A stretch of 63,468 nt of DNA from Gammaproteobacteria bacterium (GTDB taxonomy: Bacteria; Pseudomonadota; Gammaproteobacteria; Steroidobacterales; Steroidobacteraceae): the NCBI GenBank assembly GCA_025358295.1, contig JANYJY010000003.1, forward strand, positions 1-63,468, read 5' to 3'. The notes below the pieces were generated by a model. The model did no database searches. It was given only the letters and a program-made list of their open reading frames with translations, and was not told where the DNA came from. Shown here piece after piece: positions 7,897 through 17,495 of the stretch (its first letter is position 1; every line of letters starts with the position of its first letter). A program made the position numbers and the translations under genes.

Positions 7897-8837
7897 TCGA
7901 AGGAATCGAAAAACAGCCGGCCGGGCGCGACTCCACGGGGGCCGAACTCGTGCCGCACGGCCGCTATCATGGCCGGCGGCCCTGCTGCATACACCTCGTA
8001 TTGCGATAAGTCCGGGATGTGCGCCAGTGCGGCCTCGTGCACCCAGCCTCGCAGGCCTGACCATTCAGGCGTGGGCTCGGACAATACCGGCACGTAAGTC
8101 AGTCGTGCGCGGTGGCCGGCGGCCGCGCGCACCACGAGTTGTTCAAGTTGTGCCTGCGCGTAGAGATCGCGCTCGGCGCGCACGCCCCAATACAGACACA
8201 GGTCGCGCTCGATGTCGTTCTCGATCACATGGCGCAGTATGGCAAGCAACGGTGCCAGTCCCGTTCCCCCGCCGACCAGTAACAGGGGCGAGTCGCCCGG
8301 CCGGTATGCAAACCGGCCCAACGGACCCTCAATGGTCAACAGCGCACTATGCCGGTCGTCATCGAACAGCGGCGCCGAGAATTCCCCGCCGGCGACCCGT
8401 CGCACATGCAATTCGAGCAGGCGCGAGTCATGCGGCGGCGAGGCAATCGAGAAGCTGCGCCGCCGCCCACCCTGCAGCATGATGTCGATGTACTGCCCTG
8501 CCTCGAAGCGGAACTCCTCGGCGACCGGCAGCCGCAGATACAGGCGCATCACATCGTGCGACACCTGTTCGGCACGCTCGATGCGTGCCGGCAGCCGTTT
8601 GCTGCGCGCCTGGTCCGGCGTGTTGATGTCGAAGGTCTCGATGCGCACATCGCTGAGCGCGCGCGCCTGGCACAGCAGTATGTAACCCTCGGCGACTTCC
8701 GAATCCGACAACCCCAGCGGCGTGCCATTGGGATAGTGAATCTCGCCTTGCAGGAGGCGGGCGCGGCAGGAGCCGCAATTACCGCCCTTGCAGCTATGCG
8801 GCAGGTTCAAAGAGGCGGCAAGTGCCGCATCGAGCAA
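7842..8837 (-). CDS. 2Fe-2S ferredoxin/FAD-NAD(P) reductase (Fre/CDP-6-deoxyglucoseen reductase type)
   Basis: An N-terminal plant-type ferredoxin domain with CKGGNCGSC and a later Cys in LLCQA (2Fe-2S ligands), an FAD domain with RRSFSIAS, and an NAD domain with LLVGGGTGLAPLL and CGPP-like AAGPPAM. It moves electrons from NAD(P)H through FAD to the iron-sulfur centre; acceptor unknown. The listed start is TTG at 8837, but ferredoxin-like sequence (RVSLAKSDLSFGVAPDQSL) continues upstream in frame to 8894, where only a CTG is available. Immediately before it is the TAG of parA, in the same frame. Confidence 0.82.
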   Translation of the reverse strand: MLDAALAASLNLPHSCKGGNCGSCRARLLQGEIHYPNGTPLGLSDSEVAEGYILLCQARALSDVRIETFDINTPDQARSKRLPARIERAEQVSHDVMRLYLRLPVAEEFRFEAGQYIDIMLQGGRRRSFSIASPPHDSRLLELHVRRVAGGEFSAPLFDDDRHSALLTIEGPLGRFAYRPGDSPLLLVGGGTGLAPLLAILRHVIENDIERDLCLYWGVRAERDLYAQAQLEQLVVRAAAGHRARLTYVPVLSEPTPEWSGLRGWVHEAALAHIPDLSQYEVYAAGPPAMIAAVRHEFGPRGVAPGRLFFDSFDYAPDTLDRQRTNSATRS

Positions 8838-8897
8838 TGACTGGTCGGGCGCGACACCGAAGCTTAAGTCGGACTTGGCTAGGCTGACGCGCAGACT

Positions 8898-9542
8898 CTA
8901 GCCCGTGGGCTGGCTGCGTTTGCTGTCCAGCCATTCGCCGATCGCTTGCCACTGCTTCCAATCCGGCCAGGCCAGGTATTCAGGCAGCTCCAGCACTCCC
9001 ATGCCGCGGGCATAGGCGCGCACGTAGTTCTGTGCCTCGCGCAGGGAACCTAAGTAGGGAACCTTGAGCTTGGTCAGGTATTGATCCAGCTCTTCATAAA
9101 TCAGCGTGTACTCGCGCACACGATTCGCGACCACCGCCAGGCGCGCCTGCTTGCGCGACACCTTGCCTATCTCGAGCAATTCCGCCATGAAATGTCCGCA
9201 GGCCTTCATATCGATGCTCGACGGCAGCACCGGAACGATGATGGTTTCGGCGCGGCGCACCAGCTCGTTCAGTTCAGTGCCATGGACGCGCGCCGGCGCG
9301 TCGATCACCAGCACATCGGTATTGCGCGCCACACTGCGCAGGCCCTCTTCGTACGCGGCGACACCGCTGATCGCAGGCAAATCCGCCGGGCGCTGCGCCA
9401 ACCAATCGAGACTGGAGCGCTGCGGATCGTAGTCGGCGATGCACACCTGGTGTCCGTCGCGTGCAAAAAACACGGCGATATTGGTGGCCAGAGTACTCTT
9501 GCCGCATCCACCCTTCGCATTCAAAACCATTACGTGTCGCAT
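8898..9542 (-). CDS. Orphan ParA/MinD-like ATPase
   Basis: 214 residues. Deviant Walker A KGGCGKST at residues 10-17, Walker B VLVIDAPA, and the usual switch region ADYDPQRSS place it among ParA-type ATPases that position cargo on the nucleoid or pole. No parB, centromere-like repeats or chemotaxis genes lie beside it, so it is not the chromosomal parAB pair. Its TAG is followed, in the same frame, by the ferredoxin reductase; the two are probably co-transcribed. Cargo unknown. Confidence 0.85.
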   Translation of the reverse strand: MRHVMVLNAKGGCGKSTLATNIAVFFARDGHQVCIADYDPQRSSLDWLAQRPADLPAISGVAAYEEGLRSVARNTDVLVIDAPARVHGTELNELVRRAETIIVPVLPSSIDMKACGHFMAELLEIGKVSRKQARLAVVANRVREYTLIYEELDQYLTKLKVPYLGSLREAQNYVRAYARGMGVLELPEYLAWPDWKQWQAIGEWLDSKRSQPTG

Positions 9543-9641
9543 AATCCCTCGAACTTGTTGTTCTCTTTAAGGTAAAACTCGAGCTTCGATTGCGCAACCC
9601 CTGCTCGCGACAAAGTGGCGCATCGGCTATGCTTCTCTGCC

Positions 9642-10472
9642 ATGCGCATCGAGTTTCTGAAGATGCAGGGGCTGGGCAACGATTTCTTGGTATTCGACGC
9701 TCCCGCTGCCGACGGCATTCGCTTGAACTCCAGCAAGCTGCGCGCCCTCGCCGACCGGCACACCGGTGTCGGATTCGATCAAGCGTTGATGCTCGAGTCT
9801 GCGCACGACGCGCACAGCCGTGTGTTCTATCGAATCTTCAATTCCGACGGCTCGGAAGTCGAACAATGCGGCAACGGAGCGCGCTGTATAGCCGCACTGC
9901 TGTACGCCCGCGCGCCTGAATTGGGCCGCGATCTGGTAATGAGCAGCCCGGGTGGAACGGTGCACGCGCATGTCCGGGCCGACGGACTGGTATCGGTCGA
10001 CATGGGCGTGCCGAACTTCGATCCACGCGCGCTGCCCATGGATGCCACGCAAGCGCGCGCCTATACCTTGCACGTCGATGGCACGGATGTGGAGATCGGC
10101 GCCGTCTCGATGGGCAATCCGCATGCCGTCATACGGGTGGCGGATGTGAAAACCGCGCCAATCGAACGGTTTGGGCCTAGTATCGAGCAACACGCGCGCT
10201 TTCCGAAGCGCGTCAACGTAGGATTCATGCAGATCGTCGGCCGCGATCACATTCGATTGCGCGTATTCGAGCGAGGAGTGGGAGAGACACGGGCCTGCGG
10301 TACGGGAGCCTGCGCCGCCGTCGCCGTCGGCCGGCGGGACGGATTGCTGGACGCCGAGGTACGGGTCGACTTACCGGGCGGAACGGCGATGGTTTCCTGG
10401 GCCGCGGAGGGCGAGCGCCTTTGGCTCACGGGACCGGCAACAACGGTGTTTACTGGATCGATCGACATATAA
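9642..10472 (+). CDS. dapF: Diaminopimelate epimerase
   Basis: 276 residues. Interconverts LL- and meso-diaminopimelate for lysine and peptidoglycan. The two catalytic Cys are in EQCGNGARC and GVGETRACGTGACA; MQGLGNDFLVFD opens the protein. ATG 9642 is chosen over an in-frame upstream ATG at 9615 because family members begin at this point. It heads the classic series dapF, DUF484, xerC. Confidence 0.97.
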   Translation: MRIEFLKMQGLGNDFLVFDAPAADGIRLNSSKLRALADRHTGVGFDQALMLESAHDAHSRVFYRIFNSDGSEVEQCGNGARCIAALLYARAPELGRDLVMSSPGGTVHAHVRADGLVSVDMGVPNFDPRALPMDATQARAYTLHVDGTDVEIGAVSMGNPHAVIRVADVKTAPIERFGPSIEQHARFPKRVNVGFMQIVGRDHIRLRVFERGVGETRACGTGACAAVAVGRRDGLLDAEVRVDLPGGTAMVSWAAEGERLWLTGPATTVFTGSIDI

Positions 10473-10493
10473 CGGATTGTAGGGAGCTGAATA

Positions 10494-11201
10494 ATGACTA
10501 CCAGTCAGGCGCGCGGAATCAAGCAGGAGAGCCTCAACGACGCGAGCGTCACGGACTATCTGCAGACCTATCCGGATTTTTTCGAGCGCAATACGCCGCT
10601 GCTGGCGAAATTGCGCCTGCCGCATCTGCGCGACGCCGGCGCCACGGTCAGCCTGGTCGAACGCCAGGTCGAAGTTCTGCGGGAGCGCAACCAATCGCTG
10701 GAGCGCAAATTAAAGGAACTGGTGGAGGTGGCACGCGCCAACGACACCTTGGCCAATCGGATTCATCGTCTCAGCCAGCGGCTCATTCAGGCGCATACGC
10801 TGCTCGAGACCATCAATGCCATCGAGACCTCTCTGCGCGAGGATTTCGATGCCATGCATACGGTGCTGGTGTTGTTCCTGGAGCAGGCGCCCTCCCTGGA
10901 AGCCGCCGCGGGCCGCTTCCTGCGATCCGGCAATGCGACGGATACCGACGTCAAAACCTTTGACTCTCTGCTGCAATCCGGCAAGCCCCGCTGCGGACAG
11001 ATTCGCGACGCGCAGCGCGATTATCTCTTCGGCAAGGACTCGGTCGAAATCGGCTCCGTGGCGCTCACGCCCCTGGGCCCGAAGGGTGAGCTGGGCATTT
11101 TGGCCATCGGCGCGAGCGACGCCGAGCGCTTTCACCCGGCCATGAGCACGGAATTTCTATCCCGCATCGGCGAGCTCGTGACTTACGCGCTCATGCGGTG
11201 A
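10494..11201 (+). CDS. DUF484 family protein
   Basis: 235 residues with a GAF-like fold expected for DUF484. VTDYLQTYPDFFERNTPLLAKLRLPH is the family signature region, followed by a coiled coil (residues about 60-95) and the GAF-like portion. The family is nearly always found between dapF and xerC in gammaproteobacteria, as here. GGGAG precedes the start by seven bases. Exact function is unknown. Confidence 0.93.
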   Translation: MTTSQARGIKQESLNDASVTDYLQTYPDFFERNTPLLAKLRLPHLRDAGATVSLVERQVEVLRERNQSLERKLKELVEVARANDTLANRIHRLSQRLIQAHTLLETINAIETSLREDFDAMHTVLVLFLEQAPSLEAAAGRFLRSGNATDTDVKTFDSLLQSGKPRCGQIRDAQRDYLFGKDSVEIGSVALTPLGPKGELGILAIGASDAERFHPAMSTEFLSRIGELVTYALMR

Positions 11202-11216
11202 GACCTCGGGAGCACG

Positions 11217-12128
11217 ATGGATTCGGCCGAATGTGCATGGATAGATCGATTTTCATCTCATCTCGCGCACGAGCGGCGCATGAGTGGACACACCATCTCG
11301 GCCTATCGGCACGACCTGCTCGCTCTGGTTGATTTCAGCCGCAAGCGAGCCCTCAACGCCTGGAACAGCCTCGATAACTCCCATCTGCGGACATTCGCCG
11401 CCGCCCTGCATGGCGGCGGATTGAGCCCGCGCAGCATTCAGCGGCATCTGTCGGCGGTGCGCACATTTTACGAATTCCTGATGCGCGAGGGCCATTGCGC
11501 GCGCAATCCGGCCCTCGAGGTGCGCGCCCCCAAAGCCAAGCAGCGGCTGCCGGCCACCCTGGATGCCGATCAAATGGGCCGGCTGTTGGCGTTTCGGGTC
11601 GATGATTCCCTGTCCGTCCGCGATAAAGCCATCATGGAATTGTTTTACTCCTCGGGGCTGCGGCTGGCCGAACTCGTCGGTCTGGCGCTGGCGGACATCG
11701 ATCTCGCGGACCGTACCGTGCGGGTGCTCGGCAAGGGCAGTAAAACTCGCATCGTGCCCGTCGGCCGTCATGCCGTCGCGGCGTTGCAAGCATGGCTCAG
11801 CGAGCGAGCGGGGCTGGTCAAGGGCAGTACGAGCGCGCTTTTCTTGGGGCAGAGCGGCCGTCCCCTGTCGGCTCGCGCCGTACAATTGCGGGTGGGCGCC
11901 TGGGGCCGGCGTCAGGGCATCGGCGTGCACGTCCACCCCCATATGTTTCGCCACTCCTTTGCCACCCACCTGCTCGAGTCCAGCGGCGATCTGCGCGGAG
12001 TGCAGGAATTGCTCGGTCACGCCAATATCGGCACCACTCAGATTTATACCCACCTGGATTTCCAACATCTCGCCACGGTCTACGAGGCCGCGCATCCCCG
12101 CGCGCGGCGCCGCCAACGCAGCGCTTGA
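11217..12128 (+). CDS. xerC: Tyrosine recombinase XerC
   Basis: 303 residues. Resolves chromosome dimers at dif with XerD. N-terminal SAM-like core-binding domain, then the catalytic domain with Arg in SSGLRLAEL, HxxR in HMFRHSFATHLL, and His/Tyr in LLGHANIGTTQIYTH. Complete and intact, unlike the integron recombinase at the left end. CGGGAGCACG precedes the ATG. hslV starts 25 bases after its stop. Confidence 0.95.
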   Translation: MDSAECAWIDRFSSHLAHERRMSGHTISAYRHDLLALVDFSRKRALNAWNSLDNSHLRTFAAALHGGGLSPRSIQRHLSAVRTFYEFLMREGHCARNPALEVRAPKAKQRLPATLDADQMGRLLAFRVDDSLSVRDKAIMELFYSSGLRLAELVGLALADIDLADRTVRVLGKGSKTRIVPVGRHAVAALQAWLSERAGLVKGSTSALFLGQSGRPLSARAVQLRVGAWGRRQGIGVHVHPHMFRHSFATHLLESSGDLRGVQELLGHANIGTTQIYTHLDFQHLATVYEAAHPRARRRQRSA

Positions 12129-12152
12129 AACAGCCGCTGCCCGGCCCCACCC
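12124..12152 (+). promoter_or_regulatory. Candidate heat-shock (sigma-32) promoter
   Basis: CTTGAAA (perfect -35) at 12124-12130, a 14-base spacer and CCCCACCC at 12145-12152 (consensus CCCCATNT, two mismatches). It lies just in front of the heat-shock operon hslVU and overlaps the xerC stop. If real, the transcript would start near 12160, past the first ATG of hslV, which would make the ATG at 12162 the working start. Confidence 0.4.
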
Positions 12153-12701
12153 ATGAGGGATATGCATCACGATCCTGATCGAATCTACGGCACCACCATA
12201 CTGGCCGTGCGGCGCAATGGCAGGGTGGCGGTCGGCGGCGATGGCCAGGTGACCTTGGGCCAGAGCGTGATGAAATCCAATGCCCGCAAGGTGCGGCGTC
12301 TGTACGGCGGCAAGGTTTTAGCCGGATTCGCCGGCGGCACCGCCGACGCCTTCACCCTATTCGAGCGTTTTGAGGGAAAGCTGGAGAAATTCGGCAATCT
12401 CACGCGAGCCGCCATCGAATTGGCCAAGGATTGGCGCACCGACCGCAGCCTGCGGCGGCTGGAAGCGTTGCTGTGCGTAGCTGACGTGGAAAGCACCTAT
12501 GTCATCTCCGGCACCGGCGATGTGATCGAACCCGAACATGATCTCATTGCCATTGGGTCGGGCGGGGGCTTCGCTCAGGCAGCCGCCACGGCGTTCATGC
12601 AAGCTGAGCTGTCGGCGCGCGACATAGTCGAGCGCTCTCTGAATATCGCGGCGGATATCTGTATCTACACCAACCGCAATCTGACCATCGAGGAATTGTA
12701 G
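12153..12701 (+). CDS. hslV: ATP-dependent protease subunit HslV
   Basis: Peptidase subunit of the HslUV (ClpQY) heat-shock protease. The short propeptide ends in Gly13 and Thr14 (GTTILAV) becomes the N-terminal nucleophile after cleavage. GDGQVTLG, the Lys33-equivalent region and [11 protein letters not shown] are present. Two starts are possible, 12153 and 12162; both give the same mature protein and neither has ideal Shine-Dalgarno spacing. hslU follows five bases later. Confidence 0.95.
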   Translation: MRDMHHDPDRIYGTTILAVRRNGRVAVGGDGQVTLGQSVMKSNARKVRRLYGGKVLAGFAGGTADAFTLFERFEGKLEKFGNLTRAAIELAKDWRTDRSLRRLEALLCVADVESTYVISGTGDVIEPEHDLIAIGSGGGFAQAAATAFMQAELSARDIVERSLNIAADICIYTNRNLTIEEL

Positions 12702-12706
12702 TTCCC

Positions 12707-14035
12707 ATGTCGCAGATGACTCCGCGCGAAATAGTCGAAGAGCTCGATAAGCATATCGTCGGCCAGAAGGCGGCCAAACGCGCGGTGGCCATCGCCCTGC
12801 GCAACCGCTGGCGGCGGAGTCAGGTGGCCGAATCGCTGCGCTCGGAGATCACGCCGAAGAACATTCTCATGATCGGTCCGACGGGCGTCGGCAAGACCGA
12901 AATCGCGCGCCGGCTGGCGCGCCTAGCCAAGGCGCCCTTCATCAAGGTAGAGGCTACCAAATTTACCGAAGTGGGCTATGTTGGTCGCGAAGTGGATTCG
13001 ATCGTCCGCGATCTGGTCGAAATCTCCGTGAAAATGACTCGCGAGGAAGAAATGGCCAAGGTGCGTCACCGCGCCGCCGACAGTGCTGAAGATCGGGTGC
13101 TCGATGTGCTGCTGCCGCGCGCTGCTGCGGGTTTTACCGGCGACTCGGTACCGCGGGACAACGAGACTCGCCAGCGTTTCCGGAAAATGCTCCGCGAGGG
13201 TCATCTCGACGATCGAGAAATCGAAATCGACGTGCGCACTCTGCCCATGGGAGTCGAGATCGTGGCGCCGCCCGGCATGGAGGAGATGACCCAGCAATTG
13301 CAGGGCATGTTCCAAAATCTGGGGCAGGGCAAGACGCGTCAGCGCAAGCTCAAAATCAAGGAAGCGCTGAAGCTGTTGATCGACGAGGAAGCGTCGAAAA
13401 TGATCAATGAAGAGGAACTCAAGGTCCGCGCGGTCGAGAATGCGGAACAGAACGGCATCGTATTCATCGACGAGATCGACAAGATCGCTCGTCGACAGGA
13501 GACCACGGGCGCCGACGTGTCACGCGAAGGCGTACAACGTGACCTGCTGCCCCTGGTCGAAGGCTGCACGGTGAACACCAAGTACGGCACCGTGAAGACC
13601 GATCATGTGCTGTTCATTGCCTCCGGCGCATTCCACATGTCCAAACCCTCTGACTTGATTCCTGAGCTGCAGGGCCGATTGCCCATTCGCGTCGAGCTCG
13701 AGCCGCTGATCGTCGAGGATTTCGTACGCATTTTGACCGAACCCGATGCGTCGCTGTGCCGCCAATACACGGCGTTGCTCGCCACCGAGGGCGTCAATCT
13801 GGAATTCGCAGCTTCTGGCGTGCAACGGCTCGCGGAAGTCGCCTTCGAGGTCAATGAGCGCACCGAGAACATCGGCGCACGGCGCCTGCACACGGTCATG
13901 GAGCGGCTTCTGGAAACCGTGTCCTTCGATGCCGCGGACCGCAACGGCACTCACGTGCTCATCAATCGCGAATATGTCGAAGGCAATCTCGGCGAACTGG
14001 TAAAAGATCAGGACTTGTCGCGGTACATCCTCTGA
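12707..14035 (+). CDS. hslU: HslU AAA+ unfoldase
   Basis: 442 residues. Hexameric ATPase that unfolds substrates for HslV. Walker [10 protein letters not shown], Walker [11 protein letters not shown], the pore motif GYVG and the C-terminal sensor-2 region NIGARRL are present, along with the expected I-domain insertion between them. The C-terminus ending RYIL is the conserved tail that docks into HslV. Co-transcribed with hslV. Confidence 0.97.
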   Translation: MSQMTPREIVEELDKHIVGQKAAKRAVAIALRNRWRRSQVAESLRSEITPKNILMIGPTGVGKTEIARRLARLAKAPFIKVEATKFTEVGYVGREVDSIVRDLVEISVKMTREEEMAKVRHRAADSAEDRVLDVLLPRAAAGFTGDSVPRDNETRQRFRKMLREGHLDDREIEIDVRTLPMGVEIVAPPGMEEMTQQLQGMFQNLGQGKTRQRKLKIKEALKLLIDEEASKMINEEELKVRAVENAEQNGIVFIDEIDKIARRQETTGADVSREGVQRDLLPLVEGCTVNTKYGTVKTDHVLFIASGAFHMSKPSDLIPELQGRLPIRVELEPLIVEDFVRILTEPDASLCRQYTALLATEGVNLEFAASGVQRLAEVAFEVNERTENIGARRLHTVMERLLETVSFDAADRNGTHVLINREYVEGNLGELVKDQDLSRYIL

Positions 14036-14054
14036 TGCAGTTTCCTTGCTAACC

Positions 14055-14402
14055 ATGCCCCAGCCCACGGACATCAAACTGCGCACGGCCTCGCGCCTGC
14101 TGGAAGTGCAATTCGACGATGGCTCACACTACCAACTGCCCTTCGAATACCTGCGGGTTTTCTCGCCGTCGGCCGAAGTGAAAGGCCACGGCGGGGGCGA
14201 GGGTGTGCTGGTGACCGCCAAGCAGAATGTCGGGATCAACGGCGTCGAGCCGGTGGGAAACTACGCCCTGCGCCTGCTGTTCGACGACGGCCACAACACC
14301 GGTCTTTACACCTGGAGCCTGCTGCACGAGCTGGGCCGCGATTATCAACGCAACTGGGCGCGCTATCGGCAACGCTGCGCCGAGGCCGCAAATCCGGGCT
14401 AG
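14055..14402 (+). CDS. DUF971 (GBBH-like N-terminal) domain protein
   Basis: 115 residues. IKLRTASRLLEVQFDDGSHYQLPFEYLRVFSPSAEV and NYALRLLFDDGHNTGLYTW match the DUF971 domain, also found at the N-terminus of gamma-butyrobetaine hydroxylases. ATG 14055 gives the usual MPxPTDIKL start; a TTG nine bases earlier is less likely. The gene usually accompanies hslU or ubiE. A role in iron-sulfur or hydroxylase biology has been suggested for the domain but is not shown here. Confidence 0.88.
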   Translation: MPQPTDIKLRTASRLLEVQFDDGSHYQLPFEYLRVFSPSAEVKGHGGGEGVLVTAKQNVGINGVEPVGNYALRLLFDDGHNTGLYTWSLLHELGRDYQRNWARYRQRCAEAANPG

Positions 14403-14471
14403 GCGGCCGCAAGCGGCGCCTTGAGAGCGCCGCCGGTCGGCTACAATGCCTCCAATAGAGTGAGGGGCACC

Positions 14472-15221
14472 ATGGAAACTCCAGACCAGGTCGATTTCGG
14501 ATTCGAGCGAGTAGCCCGGGACGACAAGGCGGAACGCGTCCGTTCGGTATTTGCGTCGGTGGCCGGCAAATACGATGTGATGAATGACCTGATGTCATTC
14601 GGCGTGCATCGTCTGTGGAAACAATTCACCCTGTCCTTGACCGGATTGCGGCCGGGTCAGCGTGCGCTGGACGTCGCCGGCGGCACCGGCGATCTCGCCT
14701 TGGGCCTGCTCCGGCAAGTCGGCAAGACCGGGCACGTCGTCCTGTCGGATGTGAACCCGGCAATGCTCGACATCGGGCGCGATCGATTGCTCGACAAGGG
14801 CTGGGTCGGGAATGTCGAGTGCGTGGTTGCAAATGCCGAGAGCCTGCCCTTCGAAGATAACTCCTTCAATTGCATCACCATCGGCTTCGGGCTGCGCAAT
14901 GTGACCGACAAGGCCGCGGCGCTCAAATCCATGTATCGGGTGCTGAAACCCGGCGGCCAGTTATTGGTGCTGGAATTTTCCACGCCGGTCGCACCGGGAC
15001 TGAAACCGCTCTACGACACCTATTCATTCAAGGTGCTGCCGCTGCTCGGACGGATAGTCGCCCAAGATTCGGCCAGCTATCGCTACCTGGCCGAATCCAT
15101 TCGCATGCATCCGAATCAAGAAACCCTGCTCGAGATGCTGCAAACCGCCGGCTTCGCCCAGACGCGGTATCACAATCTCACCGGCGGCATAGTCGCCCTG
15201 CATCGCGGCTACAAGGTCTGA
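14472..15221 (+). CDS. ubiE: Ubiquinone/menaquinone C-methyltransferase UbiE
   Basis: 249 residues. SAM-dependent C-methylation of the quinone ring. [41 protein letters not shown] (SAM site) and FGLRNVTDK are family signatures; the C-terminus HRGYKV is typical. ATG 14472 has GAGGGG just upstream; the frame is open to 14421 but that extension does not look like UbiE. First gene of ubiE-ubiJ-ubiB. Confidence 0.97.
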   Translation: METPDQVDFGFERVARDDKAERVRSVFASVAGKYDVMNDLMSFGVHRLWKQFTLSLTGLRPGQRALDVAGGTGDLALGLLRQVGKTGHVVLSDVNPAMLDIGRDRLLDKGWVGNVECVVANAESLPFEDNSFNCITIGFGLRNVTDKAAALKSMYRVLKPGGQLLVLEFSTPVAPGLKPLYDTYSFKVLPLLGRIVAQDSASYRYLAESIRMHPNQETLLEMLQTAGFAQTRYHNLTGGIVALHRGYKV

Positions 15222-15222
15222 C

Positions 15223-15840
15223 ATGACCGCGACCGCTGCCTGGCTTGCGTCGGCCGAAGCCCTGCTCAATCGATGCATCGACGCCTCGGGGCGGGCCGGC
15301 GCGCTGGCGCGGCGCCTCGAGGGCACCACCCTGCAAGTCGATGTGGATGGTATTACCCGGATTCGCGCCGGCGCCTTCGGCGGCCGCCTGTCGCTTGTGG
15401 CCGGAACCGACGATGCGGCGGATGCCACCATCTCGGGGTCCCTGCCGGCGCTCCTGCAATTGTTCAAGGGCGGCGGTGTGCGGCAGACCGGCGCGGGCCG
15501 TCCCGCCCAGATTCGCGGCGATGCCGAGGTCGCAAACCAATATCGAGAGCTGTTCATGCTGGCGCGTCCGGACCCTGAAGAGGAACTGTCCCGGTGGCTA
15601 GGCGACCTGCCGGCGCGGAACCTGTCGCGCTTCGCGGCAGGCGCCCTGGCTTTTGCGCGCCGCGCTCGGCGCACGGTGGGTGAAAACATCGCCGAGTATT
15701 TGCAAGAGGAAGGCCGCGATCTCGTGAATAGAACCGAGCTCGAGGAATTTCTGCGCGGCGTCGATGAACTGCGGGAAACCGCCGATCGAATCGAGGCGCG
15801 GCTGGCGCGACTCGAACAGAGTCTGCTGGGCGCAGCCTGA
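15223..15840 (+). CDS. ubiJ: Ubiquinone biosynthesis accessory factor UbiJ (SCP2 domain)
   Basis: 205 residues. An N-terminal SCP2-like lipid-binding domain (LQVDVDGITRIRAGAFGGRLSL) and a C-terminal helical/coiled part (RDLVNRTELEEFLRGVDELRETADRIEARLARLEQ). UbiJ holds lipophilic quinone intermediates for the soluble Ubi complex together with UbiK, encoded here at 3236. It starts one base after the ubiE stop, and its TGA overlaps the ubiB ATG. Confidence 0.93.
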   Translation: MTATAAWLASAEALLNRCIDASGRAGALARRLEGTTLQVDVDGITRIRAGAFGGRLSLVAGTDDAADATISGSLPALLQLFKGGGVRQTGAGRPAQIRGDAEVANQYRELFMLARPDPEEELSRWLGDLPARNLSRFAAGALAFARRARRTVGENIAEYLQEEGRDLVNRTELEEFLRGVDELRETADRIEARLARLEQSLLGAA

Positions 15841-17495
15841 TGCGGCTTCGAGTGCTCGTTCGGCTGTTGCAGATTCAGCGCGCTCTGGTCAGGCATGGTC
15901 TCGACGATTTCGTGCGCGCCACGCATTTGTACCGGCCGTTTCGATTTCTGGTGTATTTGTCGCCATGGACCTGGTTTCAACGCAGCATTGGAATCACGCG
16001 CGGCGAGCGACTGCGCCTGGCGCTCGAAGAATTGGGACCCATCTTCGTCAAATTCGGCCAGGCCCTGTCGACCCGGCGCGATCTTCTGCCCACCGATATT
16101 GCCGATGAACTGGCCAAGCTGCAGGACCGCGTTCCGCCGTTCGACGGCGCAATAGCGATCGCCTCGATAGAAAAAGCCTTTGGCCTGCCGCTGGCGGACA
16201 TTTTCGGCAGTTTCGAGCGCGAGCCGCTGGCAGCCGCCTCGATCGCGCAGGTGCACGTGGCCACTCTCAAGACGGGCGGCGAAGTGGTGGTCAAAATACT
16301 GCGTCCGGGGATGCGCGAGATCATCGATCTCGACCTTGAGGTGCTGCACTACCTGGCTGACCTCGCCGACGAATATTGGCGGGATGCGCGCCGCCTGCGC
16401 CCCATCGAGCTGGTGCGGGAGTACCGCAAGACCATTCTCGATGAATTGGATTTATTGCGCGAAGCCGGCAATGCCGCGCAACTGAAGCGCAATTTTTCTG
16501 GCTCGCCCCTCTTGTACGTGCCCGACGTGCATTGGGATTATTGCCGCGTCAATGTCATGGTGATGGAGAGGATTCACGGCGTCATCGTCAACGATCTGGA
16601 CGAATTGCGCGCCCGCGGCGCGAATATTCGCAAGCTGGCGGAAAACGGCGTGGAAATATTCTTCACCCAGGTGTTCCGCGACAATTTCTTTCATGCCGAC
16701 ATGCATCCCGGCAATATTTTCGTGCAAATCGACGACCCCGAGAATCCGCGCTACGCCGCGGTGGATTTCGGCATCGTCGGAACCTTGCAGGCGCGCGATC
16801 AGCACTATCTGGCGGAGAATTTTATGGCCTTCTTTGACCGCGATTATGCGCGGGTCGCAGCCTTGCACGTGGAATCCGGATGGGTGCCGAGAGGCACGCG
16901 GGTCGATGAGCTGGAGTCGGCGGTGCGCACGGTCTGCGAGCCTATATTCAACAAGCCGCTGAAGGAAATATCTTTCGCACAGGTCTTGTTGAGGCTGTTC
17001 GAGACGGCGCGGCGCTTCGATATGGAAGTGCAACCGCAATTGATTCTGCTGCAAAAAACCCTGTTCAATATCGAAGGTCTGGGCAGGCAGCTGTACCCTG
17101 AACTCGATCTGTGGCAGACGGCGCAGCCGTACTTACGCAAATGGCAGCGCGAACGAATGAGTCCGCGAGCCATGCTGCGGCGGGTGCGATCCCATCTGCC
17201 GGACGCGCTGATGGCGCTGCAGCAGGTGCCGCAGGTATTTCAGACGGCCGTGCGTGACGCGGCAGAGGGGCGCCTCCGGGTACAGGTCGAGAACTCGGAC
17301 GTGGCGGCGTTGCGCGAGGAAATTCGCCGCGGCAACACGCAGCGCAATGCGACATTGGCGGCCGCCGTGCTCTGGCTGTCCGGCTTGTTTTGGCCGGCGC
17401 TGTCAGCCCAAACCGCCTGGTTGGGCTGGGCACAAATGATCGCCGCCATTTTGATATTCGTATGGTCACGGAGTTCGAATTCGCACCGCTCATGA
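15840..17495 (+). CDS. ubiB: UbiB family kinase-like ATPase of ubiquinone synthesis
   Basis: 551 residues, usual length. ABC1/ADCK atypical kinase fold: the KxGQ motif (FVKFGQALSTRRDLLP), Ala-rich loop AAASIAQVH, the invariant Lys in EVVVKILRPG, catalytic HADMHPGN and DFG in AVDFGIVG. Two C-terminal hydrophobic segments anchor it in the membrane. It overlaps ubiJ by one base (TGATG) and tspO by four bases (ATGA). Confidence 0.96.
   Translation: MRLRVLVRLLQIQRALVRHGLDDFVRATHLYRPFRFLVYLSPWTWFQRSIGITRGERLRLALEELGPIFVKFGQALSTRRDLLPTDIADELAKLQDRVPPFDGAIAIASIEKAFGLPLADIFGSFEREPLAAASIAQVHVATLKTGGEVVVKILRPGMREIIDLDLEVLHYLADLADEYWRDARRLRPIELVREYRKTILDELDLLREAGNAAQLKRNFSGSPLLYVPDVHWDYCRVNVMVMERIHGVIVNDLDELRARGANIRKLAENGVEIFFTQVFRDNFFHADMHPGNIFVQIDDPENPRYAAVDFGIVGTLQARDQHYLAENFMAFFDRDYARVAALHVESGWVPRGTRVDELESAVRTVCEPIFNKPLKEISFAQVLLRLFETARRFDMEVQPQLILLQKTLFNIEGLGRQLYPELDLWQTAQPYLRKWQRERMSPRAMLRRVRSHLPDALMALQQVPQVFQTAVRDAAEGRLRVQVENSDVAALREEIRRGNTQRNATLAAAVLWLSGLFWPALSAQTAWLGWAQMIAAILIFVWSRSSNSHRS

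Noticed and set aside
15024-16349. 441-residue open frame on the minus strand
   Set aside because: It is the antisense of ubiE, ubiJ and ubiB in GC-rich sequence; composition is low-complexity and no domain is visible.
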